From Caballeronia sp. SBC1 (GTDB lineage: Bacteria; Pseudomonadota; Gammaproteobacteria; Burkholderiales; Burkholderiaceae): a DNA stretch of 64,000 bases. The position numbers were made by a program, and so were the translations under genes. The notes under the pieces are model-generated. The model was not told the DNA's origin, ran no database searches, and saw nothing but the letters and a program-made list of their open reading frames with translations. Position 1 is the stretch's first letter; each line of letters begins with the position of its first letter. Shown here piece by piece: positions 8,206 to 18,264 of the stretch. Location of the stretch: NCBI RefSeq assembly GCF_011493005.1, contig NZ_CP049156.1:2852001-2916000 (forward strand), in the 5' to 3' direction.

Positions 8206-11136
8206 ATGTCCAACTCATCCTGCGGTTCCGGCAATTGCGCGTGCAAGACGAAACTGCGCGACCCCTTCGACGATACCGACTACGGCACGCCGCTGCGCCA
8301 TGCGGATATCGACGTGACGCTCGATATCGACGGTACCTCGGTGACGGTGCCGGCGGGAACGTCGGTGATGCGTGCGGCGATCGAAGCCGGCGTCAACGTT
8401 CCTAAACTCTGCGCGACGGATTCGCTTGAGCCGTTCGGTTCGTGCCGTCTGTGCCTGGTTGAAATTGAAGGCAAGCGCGGTTATCCGGCGTCGTGCACCA
8501 CGCCCGTGGAAGCCGGGATGAAAGTGCGAACGCAGACGAACAAGCTGCAATCGCTGCGCAAGAACGTGATGGAGTTGTATATCTCCGATCACCCGCTCGA
8601 CTGCCTCACCTGCCCCGCCAACGGCGACTGCGAGTTGCAGGACATGGCGGGCGTGGTCGGCTTGCGCGAAGTGCGCTACGGCTACGAAGGCGCGAATCAC
8701 CTGAAGGACAAGAAGGACGAATCGAATCCGTATTTCACGTACGACGCGTCGAAGTGCATTGTCTGCAATCGTTGCGTACGCGCGTGCGAGGAAACGCAGG
8801 GGACGTTCGCGCTGACCATCGCGGGACGTGGTTTCGAATCGCGCGTAGCCGCGAGCGAAAACCAGCCGTTCATGGAATCGGAGTGCGTGTCGTGCGGCGC
8901 GTGCGTGGCGGCTTGTCCGACCGCGACGCTGCAGGAAAAGACCGTGATCATGCTCGGCCAGCCCGAGCATTCGGTCGTGACGACGTGCGCGTATTGCGGC
9001 GTCGGCTGCTCGTTAAAAGCCGAGATGAAAGGCAGCGAAGTCGTACGCATGGTGCCGAACAAGAACGGCCAGGCAAACGATGGTCACGCGTGCGTAAAAG
9101 GCCGCTTTGCATGGGGCTACGCCAGGCACAAGGACCGCATCACCAAGCCGATGATCCGCGCCAAGATTACTGATCCATGGCGAGAGGTGAGCTGGGAAGA
9201 AGCGCTCTCGTACGCTGCCAGCGAATTCCGTCGCATCCAGGACAAGCATGGCGTGGATTCGATTGGCGGGATTACATCGTCGAGATGCACGAACGAGGAA
9301 ACCTACCTCGTGCAGAAACTCGTGCGCGCGGCGTTCGGCAATAACAATGTCGATACCTGTGCCCGTGTTTGTCACTCGCCGACCGGTTATGGCCTGAAGG
9401 CTACGCTCGGTGAATCGGCGGGAACGCAGACCTTCGCGTCCGTCGAAAAGGCCGATGTGATTGTTGTAATCGGCGCGAATCCGACCGATGGCCACCCCGT
9501 GTTTGCATCGCGGCTCAAGCGCCGGGTGCGTGAAGGCGCGCAGCTGATTGTGGTGGACCCGCGCCGTATCGATATCGTGAATACGCCGCACGTGAAGGCA
9601 TCGCATCATCTGGCATTGCGGCCGGGCACGAACGTCGCCATGATCAACGCGCTCGCGCACACGATCGTGACCGAAGGACTGGTGAAGGAAGATTTCGTCG
9701 CCGAGCGCTGCGAGGCGCGTGCGTTCCAGCAATGGCGCGACTTCATCGCCCTCGAAGAGAACTCGCCCGAAGCAATGGAAGCCATCACCGGCGTGCCCGC
9801 GCAATCGGTACGTGAAGCCGCGCGCATCTATGCGAATGCCGGCAACGGTGCGATCTACTACGGCCTGGGCGTGACGGAACATGCGCAAGGCTCGACGATG
9901 GTCATGGGTATCGCGAATCTCGCGATGGCAACGGGCAACGTGGGCCGTGAAGGTGTGGGCGTGAATCCGCTGCGTGGCCAGAACAACGTGCAGGGTTCGT
10001 GCGACATGGGTTCGTTCCCGCACGAGCTGCCGGGTTATCGCCATATCGGCGACGCGGCAGTGCGCTCATTGTTCGAAGAAGCATGGAACGTGAAGCTGCA
10101 ATCGGAGCCGGGCCTGCGGATTCCGAACATGTTCGATGCCGCGGTTCATGGCAGCTTCCTTGGCCTTTACTGCCAGGGCGAGGACATTGTTCAATCCGAT
10201 CCGAATACGCAGCACGTGGCGAAGGCGTTGTCGTCGATGGAATGCATCGTTGTGCAGGACATCTTCCTGAACGAGACGGCCAAGTACGCGCATGTGTTCC
10301 TGCCGGGTTCGTCATTCCTCGAAAAGGATGGCACGTTCACGAATGCAGAGCGCCGGATCTCGCGTGTTCGCAAGGTCATGCCGCCACTGCCAGGTCTGGC
10401 CGACTGGGAAGTGACGATCAAGCTCGCCCGCGCGCTCGGTTATGAAATGAACTACACGCATCCGTCGCAGATCATGGACGAGATCGCAAGGCTCACACCC
10501 ACGTTCACCGGCGTGTCGTACAAGCGTCTCGATGAACTCGGCAGCATTCAGTGGCCGTGCAACGAGCAAGCGCCGGACGGCACGCCGACGATGCACATCG
10601 ACGAATTCGTGCGCGGCAAGGGCCACTTCGTAATTACGAAGTTCATCGCGACGCCGGAGAAGGTGACGCGCAAGTTCCCGCTGCTGCTCACCACGGGCCG
10701 CATCCTGTCGCAGTACAACGTGGGCGCCCAGACGCGGCGCACGGAGAATTCGCGCTGGCATGAAGAGGATCGGCTGGAGATTCATCCGCATGACGCCGAA
10801 GACCGCGGCATCAAGGCGGACGATTGGGTCGGGATCGAATCGCGTGCCGGGCAGACTGTGCTGCGCGCGAAGATCACCGAGCGGATGCAGCCGGGCGTGG
10901 TGTACACGACGTTCCACTTCCCGGAGTCCGGCGCAAACGTGATCACGACCGACTCCTCCGATTGGGCCACGAATTGTCCCGAGTACAAAGTGACGGCGGT
11001 GCAGGTCATGCCAGTGGAACAGCCGTCGCAATGGCAAAAGGATTATTCGCGCTTCAATACGCAGCAGTTGGAGTTTCTTGAGTTGCGTGATTCAACGGTG
11101 GCGACAGAAGCGACGGTGACGTCGTCGGGGAAATAA
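8206..11136 (+). CDS. fdsA: NAD-dependent formate dehydrogenase, catalytic alpha subunit
   Basis: This 976-residue molybdenum subunit oxidises formate. In order it has an N-terminal NuoG-like [2Fe-2S] domain (PKLC, SCRLC, SCTTP), a His/Cys cluster site (DHPLDCLTCPANGDC), two ferredoxin-type [4Fe-4S] sites (CIVCNRCVRAC, CVSCGACVAACP), a further cluster (CAYCGVGC), and the bis-MGD domain. The metal ligand is Cys389, followed by His390 (RVCHSPTGYG), so this is the cysteine rather than the selenocysteine form. The C-terminal molydopterin-binding domain includes LLLTTGRILSQYN. It is cotranscribed with fdsB (16-base gap) and fdsD (2-base gap). Confidence 0.96.
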   Translation: MSNSSCGSGNCACKTKLRDPFDDTDYGTPLRHADIDVTLDIDGTSVTVPAGTSVMRAAIEAGVNVPKLCATDSLEPFGSCRLCLVEIEGKRGYPASCTTPVEAGMKVRTQTNKLQSLRKNVMELYISDHPLDCLTCPANGDCELQDMAGVVGLREVRYGYEGANHLKDKKDESNPYFTYDASKCIVCNRCVRACEETQGTFALTIAGRGFESRVAASENQPFMESECVSCGACVAACPTATLQEKTVIMLGQPEHSVVTTCAYCGVGCSLKAEMKGSEVVRMVPNKNGQANDGHACVKGRFAWGYARHKDRITKPMIRAKITDPWREVSWEEALSYAASEFRRIQDKHGVDSIGGITSSRCTNEETYLVQKLVRAAFGNNNVDTCARVCHSPTGYGLKATLGESAGTQTFASVEKADVIVVIGANPTDGHPVFASRLKRRVREGAQLIVVDPRRIDIVNTPHVKASHHLALRPGTNVAMINALAHTIVTEGLVKEDFVAERCEARAFQQWRDFIALEENSPEAMEAITGVPAQSVREAARIYANAGNGAIYYGLGVTEHAQGSTMVMGIANLAMATGNVGREGVGVNPLRGQNNVQGSCDMGSFPHELPGYRHIGDAAVRSLFEEAWNVKLQSEPGLRIPNMFDAAVHGSFLGLYCQGEDIVQSDPNTQHVAKALSSMECIVVQDIFLNETAKYAHVFLPGSSFLEKDGTFTNAERRISRVRKVMPPLPGLADWEVTIKLARALGYEMNYTHPSQIMDEIARLTPTFTGVSYKRLDELGSIQWPCNEQAPDGTPTMHIDEFVRGKGHFVITKFIATPEKVTRKFPLLLTTGRILSQYNVGAQTRRTENSRWHEEDRLEIHPHDAEDRGIKADDWVGIESRAGQTVLRAKITERMQPGVVYTTFHFPESGANVITTDSSDWATNCPEYKVTAVQVMPVEQPSQWQKDYSRFNTQQLEFLELRDSTVATEATVTSSGK

Positions 11137-11138
11137 TC

Positions 11139-11387
11139 ATGGATGTGAACAGCCTGGTCGAGATGGCGAACCAGATCGGTGAATTCTTCGATTCAATGCC
11201 GGATCATGCGGAAGCGGTGGATGGCGTAGCCAATCACATTCACAAGTTCTGGGCGCCGCGGATGAGGATCGCGCTGCTCAACGGACTGGATGATCCGGGC
11301 ATTGCATCGGCGCTTGAACCTATTGTGCTGGAAGCGCTGACGAAACATCGGGCGGCGTTGACGCCGGCGGGGGCGGTGGTCGCTTAA
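11139..11387 (+). CDS. fdsD: NAD-dependent formate dehydrogenase, delta subunit
   Basis: The 82-residue accessory or structural subunit of the soluble formate dehydrogenase has the family pattern NQIGEFFDSMPDHAEA and HIHKFWAPRMR. It starts two bases after fdsA. In Cupriavidus the order is fdsGBACD, with fdsC (an FdhD-like sulfurtransferase that inserts the cofactor) between A and D. fdsC is absent here and must be supplied from elsewhere. Confidence 0.9.
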   Translation: MDVNSLVEMANQIGEFFDSMPDHAEAVDGVANHIHKFWAPRMRIALLNGLDDPGIASALEPIVLEALTKHRAALTPAGAVVA

Positions 11388-11391
11388 CCCC

Positions 11392-13152
11392 TCACCCCTC
11401 CCCTCGCGGCTGCGTCGAACCGAACCATGTTTCGCAATGACGCAGCAACGCCTGTGTATCCGAGGGCGCTCGCCCTCTGGCCGCAATATATCCATCCGGG
11501 CGCACGAGATAAAAGCACGGCCGCGTGCGACCGTAGGCGTCGGTCAGAGAGTTCGCGCTATCGCTTTGGTTATCGGTGATACGCCACACGCGCACCGCAT
11601 TCGGCAACACCTCTTCCACCAATACCGCCAGCTCGTCCAGATCCTTGTCGCGGATAGCGTGCGCGACGGTGAGTGTCGCAGGCGCCATCGCAATGTCATT
11701 GTCCGACGACGGGTTCACCAGCAAGAACAACGAGAAACACGCGGGATCGTGGAGATCGAACAGACAGCCCACGCCCGGCGCCCGCCCGAGCGGACCGTCC
11801 AATACATGCACCCACGCGTCCGGCGCGCGTTCACCCGCTCGCGGACCACCATCGAGCGAGCGATCCAGCGTGAGCGGACTGCGCCGGTATTGAATCGACA
11901 ACTCGCTGACCGTGCGCCGCGCGGCATCGCGCAGCGGGCCGATCGCCGATAACGCGGGCATCACGTGATCGCGAATCAGCTTCATCGGCCCATGCTCAGC
12001 AGCGGCCATTTGCGTCATGAAACTGGACTGCCGCAGCACTTCTCGTTCGATCGGATGACGCTCGTCGTGGTAGGTATCGAGCAAACGGTCCGGCGCGACC
12101 CCGGCCAGCATCCGCGCAATCTTCCAGCCAAGATTAAACGCCTCCTGAATGCCCGTGTTCATGCCCTGCGCGCCGGCCGGACTATGGACATGCGCGGCAT
12201 CGCCGGCGAGAAAAATGCGGCCCGAACGCAGCCGGTCAGCCATGCGGTTATTCAGATGAAAATATGACGACCACTGAAGATTAGTCGCCGTCACACGATG
12301 ATGAATACGCGCTTCGATAATCGCCCGGCATTCGTCAAGCGTCGGCGCGGTGTTTTTATCCAGACTGTCCGCCGCTTTACCGGTGGCCATGCCGGCTGCC
12401 ATGCCGGATACCACCCCGGATGTCACGCGCTTGTCCGCGATCAGGCGCGTGCGGCCACCGCCCATCGGAAACAGGGTCGCGATTCCCTCGCCGGACGCGA
12501 AGATATGGAATTCGTCGTCGGGCCATTCGGTATCGGCTTGCAGGTCGGCAAGCAGGAAGGTTTGCTCGAACGTCTTGCCCGCGAACTCGATGTCCAACCC
12601 GTGGCGCACCGTGCTATGCGCGCCGTCCGCTCCAATCAGGTAGGACGGGCGAATCGATTCCTCAGCGCCGTTCGAATGCCGCAAAGCCGCCTCCAGCCCC
12701 GCCGATCCTTCCCGGAAACGCATCAATTCCACGCCGCGTTCAACGCGCACGCCGAACGACGCAAGATGCTCCGTCATCAGGCGTTCGGTGACGGATTGAT
12801 CGAGGAACAGCAGATACGGATACCGCGTTTGCAAGGGATCGAAGTCGAGCCGCGCGAGGCGCTGGCCATTCGAATAGAGATTCGCAACCCGCGCCCGATG
12901 ACCGAGTTCGAGAAACGGCTCAACCAGCCGATGCTGCTCGAAGAGTTCCAGCGTACGTGCCTGGATGCCGATGGCGCGTGACCACGGCGACGGCTCGCGG
13001 GCTTTGTCGATGAGACGCACCGGAATACCGGCGCGCGACAAGCTCATGGCCGCGGCGAGGCCCGTCGGACCGGCACCGGCGATCAGAACCGGCGGCACGT
13101 CGAGGACTTTGTGTCGATTCGGCTTCTGCGCGAGCATGCGCTTCTCCCTCAA
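11392..13152 (-). CDS. FAD-dependent aromatic monooxygenase (PheA/TfdB/MhpA type)
   Basis: This 586-residue group A flavoprotein hydroxylase probably hydroxylates an aromatic substrate using NAD(P)H and O2. The FAD dinucleotide motif GAGPTG lies at residues 26-31. The ribose-binding motif GDAAHVHSPAGAQGMNTG and the DG motif (GADGAHSTVRHG) are present. The last about 180 residues fit the thioredoxin-like C-terminal domain of phenol hydroxylase relatives. The substrate cannot be assigned. The gene converges on fdsD with only four bases between the stops. Starts at 13152 or 13137 (MLAQKP) are both possible. Confidence 0.85.
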   Translation of the reverse strand: MREKRMLAQKPNRHKVLDVPPVLIAGAGPTGLAAAMSLSRAGIPVRLIDKAREPSPWSRAIGIQARTLELFEQHRLVEPFLELGHRARVANLYSNGQRLARLDFDPLQTRYPYLLFLDQSVTERLMTEHLASFGVRVERGVELMRFREGSAGLEAALRHSNGAEESIRPSYLIGADGAHSTVRHGLDIEFAGKTFEQTFLLADLQADTEWPDDEFHIFASGEGIATLFPMGGGRTRLIADKRVTSGVVSGMAAGMATGKAADSLDKNTAPTLDECRAIIEARIHHRVTATNLQWSSYFHLNNRMADRLRSGRIFLAGDAAHVHSPAGAQGMNTGIQEAFNLGWKIARMLAGVAPDRLLDTYHDERHPIEREVLRQSSFMTQMAAAEHGPMKLIRDHVMPALSAIGPLRDAARRTVSELSIQYRRSPLTLDRSLDGGPRAGERAPDAWVHVLDGPLGRAPGVGCLFDLHDPACFSLFLLVNPSSDNDIAMAPATLTVAHAIRDKDLDELAVLVEEVLPNAVRVWRITDNQSDSANSLTDAYGRTRPCFYLVRPDGYIAARGRAPSDTQALLRHCETWFGSTQPRGEG

Positions 13153-13203
13153 ACTTCACAGTCCCAAGTGTACGCCGGTCGCCTCGCGCGAACGACCGCT
13201 CAC

Positions 13204-14253
13204 TCAGTGTGCGTGAGCCTGAGGCTGCGCCGGCGAACGTTCGTGCAGCGCGCAGTGATGTTCCGTCGTGCCCCTTTCTACCTGCAGCGTGGCGTGGTTC
13301 ATTGCGTGGTCACGGCGCAAGGCCGCCACAATGCCGTCCACGAATACATCGCCGGGATGCCCGTCCGGCATCACGAGGTGCGCGGTCATTGCGTTTTCCG
13401 TGGTGGACAGCGCCCAGACGTGGAGATCGTGGACGTCGGTGACGCCCGGCACACCCGCCAGATACCGTTCAATACCCGGCTTGTCCACGCCCGGCGGGAC
13501 GGCGCCCATGGCAAGGCGCATGGCGTCGCGGCCAAGGCCCCACGTGCCGACCACAATGACCCCGACCACGATAATGCTCATCACCGGATCGATCCAGCTC
13601 GCGCCGGTGAACAGGATCACGAGGCCGCTGATGGCAACCGCCGCGGAGATCCCGGCGTCGGCAGCCATATGCAGGAAAGCACCCCGCACGTTCAGGTCCT
13701 CCTTGCTGCCGCGCATGAAGAGCCATGCTGAGAAACCGTTCACGACCATGCCAAGCGTTGCAACAATAAACACGTCGAGGCCCGCGACCGGCGCTGGATT
13801 GAGCAGGCGCTGAACGGCTTCAAGCACGATCGCGCCGCACGCGAAGAGCAGCAGCGCGGCGTTGGCGAGCGAAGCAAGTATCGACGAACTGCCCAGCCCG
13901 AACGTGTAGCGCTCGGACGGTTTGCGCGTGCCGAGCCAAACGGCGCCCCAGGCGAGCAGCAGGCCGAGGACATCGGAGAGATTGTGGCCCGCGTCGGCAA
14001 GCAGCGCGGTGGAATGGGCGAGAAAACCGTACACCGCTTGCACCACCACGATCAGCATGTTCAGCCCGACTGCGATCGCAAATGTGCGGCCCTGCCCCGC
14101 TTGCGGCGCGTGATGGTGATGGTGGCCACCGGCACCGTGGTTATGCGCGTGACCCGGCTCATGCTTGTGGCCGTGATCGTGGCCGTGCTCATGGTCGTGG
14201 TCATGTCCATGAGCATCGCCGTGCTCGTGCTGATGTTTCGATTCAGGTTCCAT
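13204..14253 (-). CDS. Cation diffusion facilitator metal exporter with His-rich N-terminus
   Basis: This 349-residue CDF transporter is an inner-membrane divalent metal/proton antiporter, for Zn, Co, Ni or similar. The first about 52 residues are a His/Asp/Glu-rich metal buffer (many HGHDH repeats). About six transmembrane segments follow. The metal site motifs are LLADAGHNLSDVLG in TM2 and HMAADAGISA in TM5. A cytoplasmic C-terminal domain (VTDVHDLHVWAL) ends the protein. It is immediately adjacent to the ArsR gene upstream (TAA then ATG, zero spacing), so the pair is a metal-sensing efflux operon. Confidence 0.92.
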   Translation of the reverse strand: MEPESKHQHEHGDAHGHDHDHEHGHDHGHKHEPGHAHNHGAGGHHHHHAPQAGQGRTFAIAVGLNMLIVVVQAVYGFLAHSTALLADAGHNLSDVLGLLLAWGAVWLGTRKPSERYTFGLGSSSILASLANAALLLFACGAIVLEAVQRLLNPAPVAGLDVFIVATLGMVVNGFSAWLFMRGSKEDLNVRGAFLHMAADAGISAAVAISGLVILFTGASWIDPVMSIIVVGVIVVGTWGLGRDAMRLAMGAVPPGVDKPGIERYLAGVPGVTDVHDLHVWALSTTENAMTAHLVMPDGHPGDVFVDGIVAALRRDHAMNHATLQVERGTTEHHCALHERSPAQPQAHAH

Positions 14254-14583
14254 TTATTCGTTATCCGGTCGGAAGTCGGCCTGCGGCTCGGCAACGTGCT
14301 CGAGCAATTCGGCCAACATGCCACTGATGTGGTTATCGGCGGCGAGATAGAAAACCTGCTTGCCTTCACGCTCGGCGCGTACGATCCGCGCCGCCCGCAG
14401 CAAACGCAGGTGATGGCTGACGAGCGAAGCCGACAATCCCAGCGATTCCGCGATTGCTCCCACCGCGCAGCGCCGCTCGACGCACGTCAGCACGATTCGC
14501 AAGCGCGTGGGATCGCCCAACAGGCGAAACAGGTCAGCGAGCGGAACAACACGCTCATCGGTTGCTACAAAGGGAGAAGACAA
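14254..14583 (-). CDS. ArsR/SmtB-family metal-responsive repressor
   Basis: The 109-residue winged-helix repressor carries the family core LADLFRLLGDPTRLRIVL and the recognition helix LSASLVSHHLRLLR. The C-terminal helix DNHISGMLAELLEHV carries the D-x2-H-x6-E-x2-H arrangement of alpha-5 metal sites (CzrA/SmtB type). A zinc or cobalt sensor therefore fits better than an arsenic sensor. It is the first gene of the operon with the CDF exporter and presumably represses it until metal binds. Confidence 0.9.
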   Translation of the reverse strand: MSSPFVATDERVVPLADLFRLLGDPTRLRIVLTCVERRCAVGAIAESLGLSASLVSHHLRLLRAARIVRAEREGKQVFYLAADNHISGMLAELLEHVAEPQADFRPDNE

Positions 14584-14710
14584 AATAAATCAGCCAACAA
14601 TTGAACAGGTGTTCATATGTTACAGAAATGAATCCGGGTACGTCAACGCAAAATTCGGGATCGGCGGCGAACGTGTGTAAAAATGAGGCGTTTGCATTCG
14701 ATTTTCCTCA

Positions 14711-16579
14711 ATGGATACAGTTTTTGCGCGTGGCTTCGCGGCGCATCGCGATGGCCGCCTCACCGAAGCGGAACGCGACTATCAGGCCGCGCTTGCCGCA
14801 GAACCCTCCCACGTCGACGCACTTCATCTGCTCGGCGTGCTGCGCCATCAACAGGGCCAGCACGCGGAAGCAGCCGAACTGGTGCGTCGCGCGGTGGACC
14901 TGCGTCCCGCCGACGCCGGTCTGCAGCTCAATCTTGGCAACGCGCTGAAGGCGCTGGGCCGGATTGACGACGCTATCGAGCGGTTTCGCAACGCGCTGCA
15001 CCTGCAACCCGGTTTTTCGCTTGCGCAGTACAACCTCGGCAATGCGTACGCGGCGGCGGGCCGTCACGAAGACGCCGCCGATGCCTTCGAAAAAGCGCTG
15101 CGCCTGCAACCGCTGGACGCCGCGACCTGGAACAACTTCGGCAATGCGCTGCTCGGCATGCGTCGTTACGAAGAAGGCGCGAAGGCATTTCGCCGCGCGC
15201 TGCAGATCCGTCCCGGCCACGCGGGCGCGCACAACAATCTCGGCATGGCGCTCAATTCGCTTGGAGATACTCACGGTGCGATCGAGCAATTTCGCGCCGC
15301 CATTGCGGCCGAGCCGAACTATGTCGCGGCGCATTTCAACCTGGGCAATCTCCTCGATGCCGCCGGCCACCCACACGAAGCCGTGCCAGTGCTTCAGAAA
15401 GTACTGCGTATGCAGCCGCAATTCGCGCCGGCGCACTTCGGCCTGGGCCACGCGCTCTCGGCTATCGGCTCGTACGAGGCGGCGTTGCCGCAATTCGAGC
15501 GTGCGGTCGGACTCGATCCGAAGTACGGCGTTGCGTGGCTTGGCCTCGGCAACGCCCATCTGGCGCTCGGTGCGCACAAACCGGCATTGCGCGCATTCGA
15601 TCAAGCGTTGCGGCTCGATCCCGGCCTCGTCGCCGCGAATCTGAACCGGGCGCTGACGTTGCTGGCATTGGGCGATTACACGCGCGGCCTGGTCGCCTAC
15701 GAATGGCGTCTGCGCACGCCGGGCAGCATTACGCTGCCCTCGACGCCGAGGTGGAACGGCGAGCCGCTGCCGCGCCAGACGCTGCAGATTCGCGCGGAAC
15801 AGGGTTTCGGCGATACCTTGCAGTTCGTCCGTTTCGTCCCCTTCGCGGCGAAGCTCGTCGGGCAGATCGTGCTTGAAGTGCAGCCGGAACTGGTCGCGTT
15901 GCTGGAGCCGGCGGCGCACGCGGCCGGCGTTTCGCTGAAAAGCACGGCCGATGGTTTGGCCAACGCCACCACGCTCGCCGATGCAGACGCTTTCTTGCCG
16001 TTGTTGAGCTTGCCCCTGGCGCTGGGTGTATCGAACCCCGACACGGTGCCCGCGCGCACGCCGTATCTCGTGGTGCCAGCGGCGTACAGGAAGAAGTGGC
16101 GTGGCTCGCTCGGCGGTCAGTCGAAACGCAAGCTGGGCATTGCATGGTCCGGGCGCATTCAGGCGGGCGAGACTCGCTCGGCGCCGCTTGGCATGCTCGA
16201 ACCGTTGTTCAGGCTGGAAGGCATCGACTGGATCGTGTTGCAGCCTACGTTGACCGACGAAGAGCGCTCGTGGCTGGACACTCATCCGCGCGCCCGCTTC
16301 ATCCAGCGACTGGAAGGCAAGCTCGAAGATTTCGCGGATACCGCCGCGATCGTGGATCGGCTGGACGGCGTGGTATCCGTCGATACCGCCGTCGCTCACC
16401 TGACCGGCGCGTTAGGAAAACCGCTATGGCTGATGCTGCCGTTCGCGGCCGACTGGCGCTGGGGTATCGATACCGCCTCGACCCCGTGGTACCCGAAAGC
16501 ACGCTTGTTCCGGCAGCCGAAACCCGGCGCATGGGACGATGTGGTGGGACGGGTGGCGAGCGAGATAAGCGCTTCGTAG
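14711..16579 (+). CDS. TPR-repeat protein with C-terminal glycosyltransferase-like domain
   Basis: This 622-residue protein begins with about ten 34-residue tetratricopeptide repeats (residues 1 to about 340, for example AEPNYVAAHFNLGNLLDAAG). It ends in a GT-B-type domain related to heptosyltransferase/OGT proteins (LQIRAEQGFGDTLQFVRFVP, LGIAWSGR, VDTAVAHLTGALGKPLWLML). It probably acts in surface polysaccharide or protein glycosylation, with the repeats recruiting a partner. It stands alone and is followed by a strong terminator. The antisense strand is open for more than 500 codons because of codon bias; I do not regard that as a gene. Confidence 0.85.
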   Translation: MDTVFARGFAAHRDGRLTEAERDYQAALAAEPSHVDALHLLGVLRHQQGQHAEAAELVRRAVDLRPADAGLQLNLGNALKALGRIDDAIERFRNALHLQPGFSLAQYNLGNAYAAAGRHEDAADAFEKALRLQPLDAATWNNFGNALLGMRRYEEGAKAFRRALQIRPGHAGAHNNLGMALNSLGDTHGAIEQFRAAIAAEPNYVAAHFNLGNLLDAAGHPHEAVPVLQKVLRMQPQFAPAHFGLGHALSAIGSYEAALPQFERAVGLDPKYGVAWLGLGNAHLALGAHKPALRAFDQALRLDPGLVAANLNRALTLLALGDYTRGLVAYEWRLRTPGSITLPSTPRWNGEPLPRQTLQIRAEQGFGDTLQFVRFVPFAAKLVGQIVLEVQPELVALLEPAAHAAGVSLKSTADGLANATTLADADAFLPLLSLPLALGVSNPDTVPARTPYLVVPAAYRKKWRGSLGGQSKRKLGIAWSGRIQAGETRSAPLGMLEPLFRLEGIDWIVLQPTLTDEERSWLDTHPRARFIQRLEGKLEDFADTAAIVDRLDGVVSVDTAVAHLTGALGKPLWLMLPFAADWRWGIDTASTPWYPKARLFRQPKPGAWDDVVGRVASEISAS

Positions 16580-16623
16580 TACGGGTTCAGAAGCGCGGGT
16601 TCAGAAGCGTTGAATGCACAACA

Positions 16624-16655
16624 AAAATCCCTCGCCATTGGCGAGGGGATTTTTG
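16624..16655 (+). terminator. Terminator between the TPR gene and the convergent symporter
   Basis: The stem AAATCCCTCGCC/GGCGAGGGGATTTTT ends in a T run and would serve both convergent genes. Confidence 0.85.
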
Positions 16656-16674
16656 GTTTCAAAGCCGGCAAATA

Positions 16675-17973
16675 TCACGCCGTCTTGTATTGACTCCGCG
16701 CTTCCGACGATCGATACAACACCAGCGTCGCGATCAATCCGCAGACCGCGGCAACGGCCATCCACGCGCCCGGCGCCGCCTTGTTACCCGTTGCGTGAAT
16801 CAGGTACGTGGAGATAGCAGGCGTGAAGCCGCCAATCGTCGTCGCCAAGCTATACGCTAGCGAAAACCCTGTGGTGCGGACTTCGACCGGCATGACTTCG
16901 GTGAGCGCCACGACCATCGCGCCGTTGTAGCTGCCGTACAGGAACGAAAGCCACATCTCCACGCCGAGCAAGCGCAGGAACGATGGATCGGCGACCAGCC
17001 ACTGCACGGCCGGATACGACGTGAGAATGGTCAAAATCGTGAAGAACAGCAGCACCGGACGACGGCCGACGCGGTCGGAAATAGCACCGGAAAGCGGCAG
17101 CCACACAAGATTCGACAAGCCGATGAACACCGTCACCACCAGTGCATCAATGGAGGAAAGCTTGAGCACTTCCTTGCCGAAGGTCGGCGTGTAGGCGGTG
17201 ATCATGTAGAACGATACGGTGGTCATGATGACCATGCCCATGCCTGCAAGCACGATGCCCCAGTTCGCGAGCATCGACTTCATGATCTCGCCCATCTTCG
17301 GACGGTGTTTGCGTGCAAGGAACTCTTCAGTTTCCTGCAACGAACGGCGAATGATGAACAGGAACGGCACGATCAGGCAGCCGATGATGAACGGCACGCG
17401 CCATCCCCACGACGTCATCTGGTCGGGCGGCAGGATGCGGCTCATGCCTACACCGATCAGCGCGGCGAACACAACGGCTACCTGCTGGCTACCGGATTGC
17501 CACGAGCAATAGAAGCCCTTGTTGCCCTTGGTCGCGATCTCGGAGAGATACACCGACACACCACCCAGTTCTACGCCAGCGGAGAAACCTTGCAGCAGAC
17601 GTCCGAGTAACACGATGATCGGAGCCACCACGCCGATAGTCGCGTACCCCGGAATCACCGCAACCAGCAAGGTGCCGACAGCCATCAAACCCAGCGTAAG
17701 GATCAGGCCCTTGCGTCTTCCGTGATGATCGATATACGCACCGAGCACGATGGCGCCAATCGGCCTCATCAGGAAGCCGGCCCCGAATACAGACAACGCG
17801 AGCATCAGCGACGCAAATTCGTTACCGCTCGGGAAGTAGGTCTTGGCAATGGCCGAGGCGTAATAGCCGTAGACCATGAAGTCGTACATTTCGAGAAAAT
17901 TGCCGCTGACAACGCGGAACACCGACTTCACCTTCGACTCGTTCGCGGGCGTTGCATGTGACGGGCTGGACAT
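16675..17973 (-). CDS. MFS metabolite:proton symporter (citrate/shikimate-like MHS family)
   Basis: This 432-residue inner-membrane transporter has about 12 membrane segments. The start [18 protein letters not shown] and the loop motif [14 protein letters not shown] are typical of the metabolite:H+ symporter branch. [20 protein letters not shown] in TM5 is close to citrate/tricarboxylate members such as CitA. The substrate is probably a di- or tricarboxylate, but this is inferred from family resemblance alone. It is monocistronic. Confidence 0.85.
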   Translation of the reverse strand: MSSPSHATPANESKVKSVFRVVSGNFLEMYDFMVYGYYASAIAKTYFPSGNEFASLMLALSVFGAGFLMRPIGAIVLGAYIDHHGRRKGLILTLGLMAVGTLLVAVIPGYATIGVVAPIIVLLGRLLQGFSAGVELGGVSVYLSEIATKGNKGFYCSWQSGSQQVAVVFAALIGVGMSRILPPDQMTSWGWRVPFIIGCLIVPFLFIIRRSLQETEEFLARKHRPKMGEIMKSMLANWGIVLAGMGMVIMTTVSFYMITAYTPTFGKEVLKLSSIDALVVTVFIGLSNLVWLPLSGAISDRVGRRPVLLFFTILTILTSYPAVQWLVADPSFLRLLGVEMWLSFLYGSYNGAMVVALTEVMPVEVRTTGFSLAYSLATTIGGFTPAISTYLIHATGNKAAPGAWMAVAAVCGLIATLVLYRSSEARSQYKTA

Positions 17974-18264
17974 GGCTATCTCTAAAGACAGTGGCCGGAT
18001 CCCGCTGCTGATGCGCCGTGAATCGACCGGGTGTTGACGACAACCCGGTAGCGTTGCACCGGATGCCTGTGTAAGCTTCGCCCTGCTTAAAACGGCGAAA
18101 AATGCTCAAAACAATGCGAAAGCGCGATCAATAAACGCGAATCAGGGTTAACCATAGCAACACTAAAACCATGCACGTCACCAATGTTACAGCGGGAAAG
18201 TGAAATTCGCCTACCCGGAACATCGCGCATGTGCAGGGGAAATAACATTAAAACTTCCTTACCT

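Noticed and set aside
9358..9372. Selenocysteine in FdsA
   Set aside because: The metal ligand codon is TGT (Cys389), not TGA.
14708..16399. A 563-codon open frame antisense to the TPR gene
   Set aside because: It mirrors the GC-rich codon bias of the real gene, has Arg/Gln-rich unnatural composition and no start signals.
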